This document shows, one piece after another, positions 15,001 through 27,000 of a stretch of 64,000 bases of DNA. Where the stretch lies: the NCBI GenBank assembly GCA_030268105.1, contig BSDZ01000009.1, positions 939,501-1,003,500 on the forward strand. Direction: 5' to 3'. Origin of the DNA: Volvox africanus (taxonomy: Eukaryota; Chlorophyta; Chlorophyceae; Chlamydomonadales; Volvocaceae). Below the pieces are notes generated by a model. It did no database searches, was not told the origin of the DNA, and was given only the letters and a program-made list of their open reading frames with translations. The translations under genes and the position numbers were made by a program. Each line of letters begins with the position of its first letter. The stretch's first letter is position 1.

Positions 15001-18000
15001 ACACGCATGTGTGCACCTGCTGCATGACTGGCTGTGAAGACATGTGCACCGTGGGGCTTCCTGCGCCCACCTTACCCTTCTGGGTGACGCAAGGTGCCTG
15101 GGCTGAGCTGTACATCTCTCTGTGACACGCATGTGTGCACCTGCTGCATGACTGGCTGTGAAGACATGTGCACCGTGGGGCTTCCTGCGCCCACCTTACC
15201 CTTCTGGGTGACGCAAGGTGCCTGGGCTGAGCTGTACATCTCTCTGTGACACGCATGTGTGCACCTGCTGCATGACTGGCTGTGAAGACATGTGCACCGT
15301 GGGGCTTCCTGCGCCCACTTTACCCTTCTGGGTGACGCAAGGTGCCTGGGCTGAGCTATACATCTCTCTGTGACACGCATGTGTGCACCTGCTGCATGAC
15401 TGGCTGTGAAGACATGTGCACCGTGGGGCTTCCTGCGCCCACCTTACCCTTCTGGGTGACGCAAGGTGCTGGGCTGAGCTGTACATCTCTCTGTGACACG
15501 CATGTGTGCACCTGCTGCATGACTGGCTGTGAAGACATGTGCACCGTGGGGCTTCCTGCGCCCACTTTACCCTTCTGGGTGACGCAAGGTGCCTGGGCTG
15601 AGCTATACATCTCTCTGTGACACGCATGTGTGCACCTGCTGCATGACTGGCTGTGAAGACATGTGCACCGTGGGGCTTCCTGCGCCCACCTTACCCTACT
15701 GGGTGACGCAAGGTGCTGGGCTGAGCTGTACATCTCTCTGTGACACGCATGTGTGCACCTGCTGCATGACTGGCTGTGAAGACATGTGCACCGTGGGGCT
15801 TCCTGCGGCCACCTTACCCTACTGGGTGACGCAAGGTGCCTGGGCTGAGCTATACATCTCTCTGTGACACGCATGTGTGCACCTGCTGCATGACTGGCTG
15901 TGAAGACATGTGCACCGTGGGGCTTCCTGCGCCCACCTTACCCTACTGGGTGACGCAAGGTGCCTGGGCTGAGCTATACATCTCTCTGTGACACGCATGT
16001 GTGCACCTGCTGCATGACTGGCTGTGAAGACATGTGCACCGTGGGGCTTCCTGCGCCCACCTTACCCTTCTGGGTGACGCAAGGTGCCTGGGCTGAGCTG
16101 TACATCTCTCTGTGACACGCATGTGTGCACCTGCTGCATGACTGGCTGTGAAGACATGTGCACCGTGGGGCTTCCTGCGCCCACTTTACCCTTCTGGTTG
16201 ACGCAAGGTGCCTGGGCTGAGCTATACATCTCTCTGTGACACGCATGTGTGCACCTGCTGCATGACTGGCTGTGAAGACATGTGCACCGTGGGGCTTCCT
16301 GCGCCCACCTTACCCTTCTGGGTGACGCAAGGTGCTGGGCTGAGCTGTACATCTCTCTGTGACACGCATGTGTGCACCTGCTGCATGACTGGCTGTGAAG
16401 ACATGTGCACCGTGGGGCTTCCTGCGCCCACTTTACCCTTCTGGGTGACGCAAGGTGCCTGGGCTGAGCTATACATCTCTCTGTGACACGCATGTGTGCA
16501 CCTGCTGCATGACTGGCTGTGAAGACATGTGCACCGTGGGGCTTCCTGCGCCCACCTTACCCTACTGGGTGACGCAAGGTGCTGGGCTGAGCTGTACATC
16601 TCTCTGTGACACGCATGTGTGCACCTGCTGCATGACTGGCTGTGAAGACATGTGCACCGTGGGGCTTCCTGCGGCCACCTTACCCTACTGGGTGACGCAA
16701 GGTGCCTGGGCTGAGCTATACATCTCTCTGTGACACGCATGTGTGCACCTGCTGCATGACTGGCTGTGAAGACATGTGCACCGTGGGGCTTCCTGCGCCC
16801 ACCTTACCCTTCTGGGTGACGCAAGGTGCCTGGGCTGAGCTATACATCTCTCTGTGACACGCATGTGTGCACCTGCTGCATGACTGGCTGTGAAGACATG
16901 TGCACCGTGGGGCTTCCTGCGCCCACCTTACCCTACTCGGTGACGCAAGGTGCCTGGGCTGAGCTATACATCTCTCTGTGACACGCATGTGTGCACCTGC
17001 TGCATGACTGGCTGTGAAGACATGTGCACCGTGGGGCTTCCTGCGCCCACCTTACCCTTCTGGGTGACGCAAGGTGCCTGGGCTGAGCTGTACATCTCTC
17101 TGTGACACGCATGTGTGCACCTGCTGCATGACTGGCTGTGAAGACATGTGCACCGTGGGGCTTCCTGCGCCCACTTTACCCTTCTGGGTGACGCAAGGTG
17201 CTGGGCTGAGCTATACATCTCTCTGTGACACGCATGTGTGCACCTGCTGCATGACTGGCTGTGAAGACATGTGCACCGTGGGGCTTCCTGCGCCCACCTT
17301 ACCCTTCTGGGTGACGCAAGGTGCCTGGGCTGAGCTGTACATCTCTCTGTGACACGCATGTGTGCACCTGCTGCATGACTGGCTGTGAAGACATGTGCAC
17401 CGTGGGGCTTCCTGCGCCCACTTTACCCTTCTGGGTGACGCAAGGTGCCTGGGCTGAGCTATACATCTCTCTGTGACACGCATGTGTGCACCTGCTGCAT
17501 GACTGGCTGTGAAGACATGTGCACCGTGGGGCTTCCTGCGCCCACCTTACCCTTCTGGGTGACGCAAGGTGCTGGGCTGAGCTGTACATCTCTCTGTGAC
17601 ACGCATGTGTGCACCTGCTGCATGACTGGCTGTGAAGACATGTGCACCGTGGGGCTTCCTGCGCCCACTTTACCCTTCTGGGTGACGCAAGGTGCCTGGG
17701 CTGAGCTATACATCTCTCTGTGACACGCATGTGTGCACCTGCTGCATGACTGGCTGTGAAGACATGTGCACCGTGGGGCTTCCTGCGCCCACCTTACCCT
17801 ACTGGGTGACGCAAGGTGCTGGGCTGAGCTGTACATCTCTCTGTGACACGCATGTGTGCACCTGCTGCATGACTGGCTGTGAAGACATGTGCACCGTGGG
17901 GCTTCCTGCGGCCACCTTACCCTACTGGGTGACGCAAGGTGCCTGGGCTGAGCTGTACATCTCTCTGTGACACGCATGTGTGCACCTGCTGCATGACTGG

Positions 18001-21000
18001 CTGTGAAGACATGTGCACCGTGGGGCTTCCTGCGCCCACCTTACCCTTCTGGGTGACGCAAGGTGCCTGGGCTGAGCTATACATCTCTCTGTGACACGCA
18101 TGTGTGCACCTGCTGCATGACTGGCTGTGAAGACATGTGCACCGTGGGGCTTCCTGCGCCCACCTTACCCTACTCGGTGACGCAAGGTGCCTGGGCTGAG
18201 CTATACATCTCTCTGTGACACGCATGTGTGCACCTGCTGCATGACTGGCTGTGAAGACATGTGCACCGTGGGGCTTCCTGCGCCCACCTTACCCTTCTGG
18301 GTGACGCAAGGTGCCTGGGCTGAGCTGTACATCTCTCTGTGACACGCATGTGTGCACCTGCTGCATGACTGGCTGTGAAGACATGTGCACCGTGGGGCTT
18401 CCTGCGCCCACCTTACCCTACTGGGTGACGCAAGGTGCCTGGGCTGAGCTATACATCTCTCTGTGACACGCATGTGTGCACCTGCTGCATGACTGGCTGT
18501 GAAGACATGTGCACCGTGGGGCTTCCTGCGCCCACCTTACCCTTCTGGGTGACGCAAGGTGCCTGGGCTGAGCTGTACATCTCTCTGTGACACGCATGTG
18601 TGCACCTGCTGCATGACTGGCTGTGAAGACATGTGCACCGTGGGGCTTCCTGCGCCCACTTTACCCTTCTGGGTGACGCAAGGTGCCTGGGCTGAGCTAT
18701 ACATCTCTCTGTGACACGCATGTGTGCACCTGCTGCATGACTGGCTGTGAAGACATGTGCACCGTGGGGCTTCCTGCGCCCACCTTACCCTTCTGGGTGA
18801 CGCAAGGTGCTGGGCTGAGCTGTACATCTCTCTGTGACACGCATGTGTGCACCTGCTGCATGACTGGCTGTGAAGACATGTGCACCGTGGGGCTTCCTGC
18901 GCCCACTTTACCCTTCTGGGTGACGCAAGGTGCCTGGGCTGAGCTATACATCTCTCTGTGACACGCATGTGTGCACCTGCTGCATGACTGGCTGTGAAGA
19001 CATGTGCACCGTGGGGCTTCCTGCGCCCACCTTACCCTACTGGGTGACGCAAGGTGCTGGGCTGAGCTGTACATCTCTCTGTGACACGCATGTGTGCACC
19101 TGCTGCATGACTGGCTGTGAAGACATGTGCACCGTGGGGCTTCCTGCGGCCACCTTACCCTACTGGGTGACGCAAGGTGCCTGGGCTGAGCTATACATCT
19201 CTCTGTGACACGCATGTGTGCACCTGCTGCATGACTGGCTGTGAAGACATGTGCACCGTGGGGCTTCCTGCGCCCACCTTACCCTACTGGGTGACGCAAG
19301 GTGCCTGGGCTGAGCTATACATCTCTCTGTGACACGCATGTGTGCACCTGCTGCATGACTGGCTGTGAAGACATGTGCACCGTGGGGCTTCCTGCGCCCA
19401 CCTTACCCTTCTGGGTGACGCAAGGTGCCTGGGCTGAGCTGTACATCTCTCTGTGACACGCATGTGTGCACCTGCTGCATGACTGGCTGTGAAGACATGT
19501 GCACCGTGGGGCTTCCTGCGCCCACCTTACCCTTCTGGGTGACGCAAGGTGCCTGGGCTGAGCTATACATCTCTCTGTGACACGCATGTGTGCACCTGCT
19601 GCATGACTGGCTGTGAAGACATGTGCACCGTGGGGCTTCCTGCGCCCACCTTACCCTTCTGGGTGACGCAAGGTGCCTGGGCTGAGCTGTACATCTCTCT
19701 GTGACACGCATGTGTGCACCTGCTGCATGACTGGCTGTGAAGACATGTGCACCGTGGGGCTTCCTGCGCCCACCTTACCCTTCTGGGTGACGCAAGGTGC
19801 CTGGGCTGAGCTGTACATCTCTCTGTGACACGCATGTGTGCACCTGCTGCATGACTGGCTGTGAAGACATGTGCACCGTGGGGCTTCCTGCGCCCACCTT
19901 ACCCTTCTGGGTGACGCAAGGTGCCTGGGCTGAGCTGTACATCTCTCTGTGACACGCATGTGTGCACCTGCTGCATGACTGGCTGTGAAGACATGTGCAC
20001 CGTGGGGCTTCCTGCGCCCACCTTACCCTACTGGGTGACGCAAGGTGCCTGGGCTGAGCTGTACATCTCTCTGTGACACGCATGTGTGCACCTGCTGCAT
20101 GACTGGCTGTGAAGACATGTGCACCGTGGGGCTTCCTGCGCCCACCTTACCCTTCTGGGTGACGCAAGGTGCCTGGGCTGAGCTGTACATCTCTCTGTGA
20201 CACGCATGTGTGCACCTGCTGCATGACTGGCTGTGAAGACATGTGCACCGTGGGGCTTCCTGCGCCCACCTTACCCTACTGGGTGACGCAAGGTGCCTGG
20301 GCTGAGCTATACATCTCTCTGTGACACGCATGTGTGCACCTGCTGCATGACTGGCTGTGAAGACATGTGCACCGTGGGGCTTCCTGCGCCCACCTTACCC
20401 TTCTGGGTGACGCAAGGTGCTGGGCTGAGCTGTACATCTCTCTGTGACACGCATGTGTGCACCTGCTGCATGACTGGCTGTGTAGACATGTGCACCGTGG
20501 GGCTTCCTGCGCCCACCTTACCCTTCTGGGTGACGCAAGGTGCCTGGGCTGAGCTGTACATCTCTCTGTGACACGCATGTGTGCACCTGCTGCATGACTG
20601 GCTGTGAAGACATGTGCACCGTGGGGCTTCCTGCGCCCACCTTACCCTTCTGGGTGACGCAAGGTGCCTGGGCTGAGCTGTACATCTCTCTGTGACACGC
20701 ATGTGTGCACCTGCTGCATGACTGGCTGTGAAGACATGTGCACCGTGGGGCTTCCTGCGGCCACCTTACCCTTCTGGGTGACGCAAGGTGCCTGGGCTGA
20801 GCTGTACATCTCTCTGTGACACGCATGTGTGCACCTGCTGCATGACTGGCTGTGAAGACATGTGCACCGTGGGGCTTCCTGCGCCCACTTTACCCTTCTG
20901 GGTGACGCAAGGTGCCTGGGCTGAGCTATACATCTCTCTGTGACACGCATGTGTGCACCTGCTGCATGACTGGCTGTGAAGACATGTGCACCGTGGGGCT

Positions 21001-24000
21001 TCCTGCGCCCACTTTACCCTTCTGGGTGACGCAAGGTGCCTGGGCTGAGCTATACATCTCTCTGTGACACGCATGTGTGCACCTGCTGCATGACTGGCTG
21101 TGAAGACATGTGCACCGTGGGGCTTCCTGCGCCCACCTTACCCTACTGGGTGACGCAAGGTGCTGGGCTGAGCTGTACATCTCTCTGTGACACGCATGTG
21201 TGCACCTGCTGCATGACTGGCTGTGAAGACATGTGCACCGTGGGGCTTCCTGCGGCCACCTTACCCTACTGGGTGACGCAAGGTGCCTGGGCTGAGCTAT
21301 ACATCTCTCTGTGACACGCATGTGTGCACCTGCTGCATGACTGGCTGTGAAGACATGTGCACCGTGGGGCTTCCTGCGGCCACCTTACCCTACTGGGTGA
21401 CGCAAGGTGCTGGGCTGAGCTGTACATCTCTCTGTGACACGCATGTGTGCACCTGCTGCATGACTGGCTGTGAAGACATGTGCACCGTGGGGCTTCCTGC
21501 GCCCACCTTACCCTACTGGGTGACGCAAGGTGCCTGGGCTGAGCTGTACATCTCTCTGTGACACGCATGTGTGCACCTGCTGCATGACTGGCTGTGAAGA
21601 CATGTGCACCGTGGGGCTTCCTGCGGCCACCTTACCCTACTGGGTGACGCAAGGTGCCTGGGCTGAGCTATACATCTCTCTGTGACACGCATGTGTGCAC
21701 CTGCTGCATGACTGGCTGTGAAGACATGTGCACCGTGGGGCTTCCTGCGCCCACCTTACCCTTCTGGGTGACGCAAGGTGCCTGGGCTGAGCTGTACATC
21801 TCTCTGTGACACGCATGTGTGCACCTGCTGCATGACTGGCTGTGAAGACATGTGCACCGTGGGGCTTCCTGCGCCCACCTTACCCTTCTGGGTGACGCAA
21901 GGTGCCTGGGCTGAGCTGTACATCTCTCTGTGACACGCATGTGTGCACCTGCTGCATGACTGGCTGTGAAGACATGTGCACCGTGGGGCTTCCTGCGCCC
22001 ACCTTACCCTTCTGGGTGACGCAAGGTGCCTGGGCTGAGCTGTACATCTCTCTGTGACACGCATGTGTGCACCTGCTGCATGACTGGCTGTGAAGACATG
22101 TGCACCGTGGGGCTTCCTGCGCCCACCTTACCCTTCTGGGTGACGCAAGGTGCTGGGCTGAGCTATACATCTCTCTGTGACACGCATGTGTGCACCTGCT
22201 GCATGACTGGCTGTGAAGACATGTGCACCGTGGGGCTTCCTGCGCCCACTTTACCCTTCTGGGTGACGCAAGGTGCCTGGGCTGAGCTGTACATCTCTCT
22301 GTGACACGCATGTGTGCACCTGCTGCATGACTGGCTGTGAAGACATGTGCACCGTGGGGCTTCCTGCGCCCACCTTACCCTACTGGGTGACGCAAGGTGC
22401 CTGGGCTGAGCTGTACATCTCTCTGTGACACGCATGTGTGCACCTGCTGCATGACTGGCTGTGAAGACATGTGCACCGTGGGGCTTCCTGCGCCCACCTT
22501 ACCCTTCTGGGTGACGCAAGGTGCCTGGGCTGAGCTGTACATCTCTCTGTGACACGCATGTGTGCACCTGCTGCATGACTGGCTGTGAAGACATGTGCAC
22601 CGTGGGGCTTCCTGCGCCCACCTTACCCTACTGGGTGACGCAAGGTGCCTGGGCTGAGCTATACATCTCTCTGTGACACGCATGTGTGCACCTGCTGCAT
22701 GACTGGCTGTGAAGACATGTGCACCGTGGGGCTTCCTGCGCCCACCTTACCCTTCTGGGTGACGCAAGGTGCTGGGCTGAGCTGTACATCTCTCTGTGAC
22801 ACGCATGTGTGCACCTGCTGCATGACTGGCTGTGTAGACATGTGCACCGTGGGGCTTCCTGCGCCCACCTTACCCTTCTGGGTGACGCAAGGTGCCTGGG
22901 CTGAGCTGTACATCTCTCTGTGACACGCATGTGTGCACCTGCTGCATGACTGGCTGTGAAGACATGTGCACCGTGGGGCTTCCTGCGCCCACCTTACCCT
23001 TCTGGGTGACGCAAGGTGCCTGGGCTGAGCTGTACATCTCTCTGTGACACGCATGTGTGCACCTGCTGCATGACTGGCTGTGAAGACATGTGCACCGTGG
23101 GGCTTCCTGCGGCCACCTTACCCTTCTGGGTGACGCAAGGTGCCTGGGCTGAGCTGTACATCTCTCTGTGACACGCATGTGTGCACCTGCTGCATGACTG
23201 GCTGTGAAGACATGTGCACCGTGGGGCTTCCTGCGCCCACCTTACCCTACTGGGTGACGCAAGGTGCCTGGGCTGAGCTGTACATCTCTCTGTGACACGC
23301 ATGTGTGCACCTGCTGCATGACTGGCTGTGAAGACATGTGCACCGTGGGGCTTCCTGCGCCCACCTTACCCTTCTGGGTGACGCAAGGTGCCTGGGCTGA
23401 GCTATACATCTCTCTGTGACACGCATGTGTGCACCTGCTGCATGACTGGCTGTGAAGACATGTGCACCGTGGGGCTTCCTGCGCCCACCTTACCCTTCTG
23501 GGTGACGCAAGGTGCCTGGGCTGAGCTGTACATCTCTCTGTGACACGCATGTGTGCACCTGCTGCATGACTGGCTGTGAAGACATGTGCACCGTGGGGCT
23601 TCCTGCGCCCACCTTACCCTTCTGGGTGACGCAAGGTGCCTGGGCTGAGCTATACATCTCTCTGTGACACGCATGTGTGCACCTGCTGCATGACTGGCTG
23701 TGAAGACATGTGCACCGTGGGGCTTCCTGCGCCCACCTTACCCTTCTGGGTGACGCAAGGTGCCTGGGCTGAGCTATACATCTCTCTGTGACACGCATGT
23801 GTGCACCTGCTGCATGACTGGCTGTGAAGACATGTGCACCGTGGGGCTTCCTGCGCCCACCTTACCCTTCTGGGTGACGCAAGGTGCCTGGGCTGAGCTG
23901 TACATCTCTCTGTGACACGCATGTGTGCACCTGCTGCATGACTGGCTGTGAAGACATGTGCACCGTGGGGCTTCCTGCGCCCACCTTACCCTACTGGGTG

Positions 24001-27000
24001 ACGCAAGGTGCCTGGGCTGAGCTGTACATCTCTCTGTGACACGCATGTGTGCACCTGCTGCATGACTGGCTGTGAAGACATGTGCACCGTGGGGCTTCCT
24101 GCGCCCACCTTACCCTTCTGGGTGACGCAAGGTGCCTGGGCTGAGCTGTACATCTCTCTGTGACACGCATGTGTGCACCTGCTGCATGACTGGCTGTGAA
24201 GACATGTGCACCGTGGGGCTTCCTGAGCCCACCTTACCCTTCTGGGTGACGCAAGGTGCCTGGGCTGAGCTGTACATCTCTCTGTGACACGCATGTGTGC
24301 ACCTGCTGCATGACTGGCTGTGAAGACATGTGCACCGTGGGGCTTCCTGCGCCCACCTTACCCTTCTGGGTGACGCAAGGTGCCTGGGCTGAGCTATACA
24401 TCTCTCTGTGACACGCATGTGTGCACCTGCTGCATGACTGGCTGTGAAGACATGTGCACCGTGGGGCTTCCTGCGCCCACCTTACCCTTCTGGGTGACGC
24501 AAGGTGCCTGGGCTGAGCTGTACATCTCTCTGTGACACGCATGTGTGCACCTGCTGCATGACTGGCTGTGAAGACATGTGCACCGTGGGGCTTCCTGCGC
24601 CCACCTTACCCTTCTGGGTGACGCAAGGTGCCTGGGCTGAGCTGTACATCTCTCTGTGACACGCATGTGTGCACCTGCTGCATGACTGGCTGTGAAGACA
24701 TGTGCACCGTGGGGCTTCCTGCGCCCACCTTACCCTTCTGGGTGACGCAAGGTGCCTGGGCTGAGCTATACATCTCTCTGTGACACGCATGTGTGCACCT
24801 GCTGCATGACTGGCTGTGAAGACATGTGCACCGTGGGGCTTCCTGCGCCCACCTTACCCTTCTGGGTGACGCAAGGTGCCTGGGCTGAGCTATACATCTC
24901 TCTGTGACACGCATGTGTGCACCTGCTGCATGACTGGCTGTGAAGACATGTGCACCGTGGGGCTTCCTGCGCCCACCTTACCCTTCTGGGTGACGCAAGG
25001 TGCCTGGGCTGAGCTGTACATCTCTCTGTGACACGCATGTGTGCACCTGCTGCATGACTGGCTGTGAAGACATGTGCACCGTGGGGCTTCCTGCGCCCAC
25101 CTTACCCTTCTGGGTGACGCAAGGTGCCTGGGCTGAGCTGTACATCTCTCTGTGACACGCATGTGTGCACCTGCTGCATGACTGGCTGTGAAGACATGTG
25201 CACCGTGGGGCTTCCTGCGCCCACCTTACCCTTCTGGGTGACGCAAGGTGCCTGGGCTGAGCTATACATCTCTCTGTGACACGCATGTGTGCACCTGCTG
25301 CAGGACTGGCTGTGAAGACATGTGCACCGTGGGGCTTCCTGCGCCCACCTTACCCTTCTGGGTGACGCAAGGTGCCTGGGCTGAGCTGTACATCTCTCTG
25401 TGACACGCATGTGTGCACCTGCTGCATGACTGGCTGTGAAGACATGTGCACCGTGGGGCTTCCTGCGCCCACCTTACCCTTCTGGGTGACGCAAGGTGCC
25501 TGGGCTGAGCTGTACATCTCTCTGTGACACGCATGTGTGCACCTGCTGCATGACTGGCTGTGAAGACATGTGCACCGTGGGGCTTCCTGCGCCCACCTTA
25601 CCCTTCTGGGTGACGCAAGGTGCCTGGGCTGAGCTGTACATCTCTCTGTGACACGCATGTGTGCACCTGCTGCATGACTGGCTGTGAAGACATGTGCACC
25701 GTGGGGCTTCCTGCGCCCACCTTACCCTACTGGGTGACGCAAGGTGCCTGGGCTGAGCTATACATCTCTCTGTGACACGCATGTGTGCACCTGCTGCATG
25801 ACTGGCTGTGAAGACATGTGCACCGTGGGGCTTCCTGCGCCCACCTTACCCTACTGGGTGACGCAAGGTGCCTGGGCTGAGCTGTACATCTCTCTGTGAC
25901 ACGCATGTGTGCACCTGCTGCATGACTGGCTGTGAAGACATGTGCACCGTGGGGCTTCCTGCGCCCACCTTACCCTACTGGGTGACGCAAGGTGCCTGGG
26001 CTGAGCTATACATCTCTCTGTGACACGCATGTGTGCACCTGCTGCATGACTGGCTGTGAAGACATGTGCACCGTGGGGCTTCCTGCGCCCACCTTACCCT
26101 ACTGGGTGACGCAAGGTGCCTGGGCTGAGCTGTACATCTCTCTGTGACACGCATGTGTGCACCTGCTGCATGACTGGCTGTGAAGACATGTGCACCGTGG
26201 GGCTTCCTGCGCCCACCTTACCCTACTGGGTGACGCAAGGTGCCTGGGCTGAGCTGTACATCTCTCTGTGACACGCATGTGTGCACCTGCTGCATGACTG
26301 GCTGTGAAGACATGTGCACCGTGGGGCTTCCTGCGCCCACCTTACCCTTCTGGGTGACGCAAGGTGCTGGGCTGAGCTGTACATCTCTCTGTGACACGCA
26401 TGTGTGCACCTGCTGCATGACTGGCTGTGAAGACATGTGCACCGTGGGGCTTCCTGCGCCCACCTTACCCTACTGGGTGACGCAAGGTGCCTGGGCTGAG
26501 CTGTACATCTCTCTGTGACACGCATGTGTGCACCTGCTGCATGACTGGCTGTGAAGACATGTGCACCGTGGGGCTTCCTGCGCCCACCTTACCCTACTGG
26601 GTGACGCAAGGTGCCTGGGCTGAGCTGTACATCTCTCTGTGACACGCATGTGTGCACCTGCTGCATGACTGGCTGTGAAGACATGTGCACCGTGGGGCTT
26701 CCTGCACCCACCTTATCCTTCTGGGTGACGCAAGGTGGCTGGGCTGAGCTGTACATCTCTCTGTGACACGCATGTGTGCACCTGCTGCATGACTGGCTGT
26801 GAAGACATGTGCACCGTGGGGCTTCCTGCGGCCACCTTACCCTACTGGGTGACGCAAGGTGCCTGGGCTGAGCTATACATCTCTCTGTGACACGCATGTG
26901 TGCACCTGCTGCATGACTGGCTGTGAAGACATGTGCACCGTGGGGCTTCCTGCGCCCACCTTACCCTTCTGGGTGACGCAAGGTGCCTGGGCTGAGCTGT

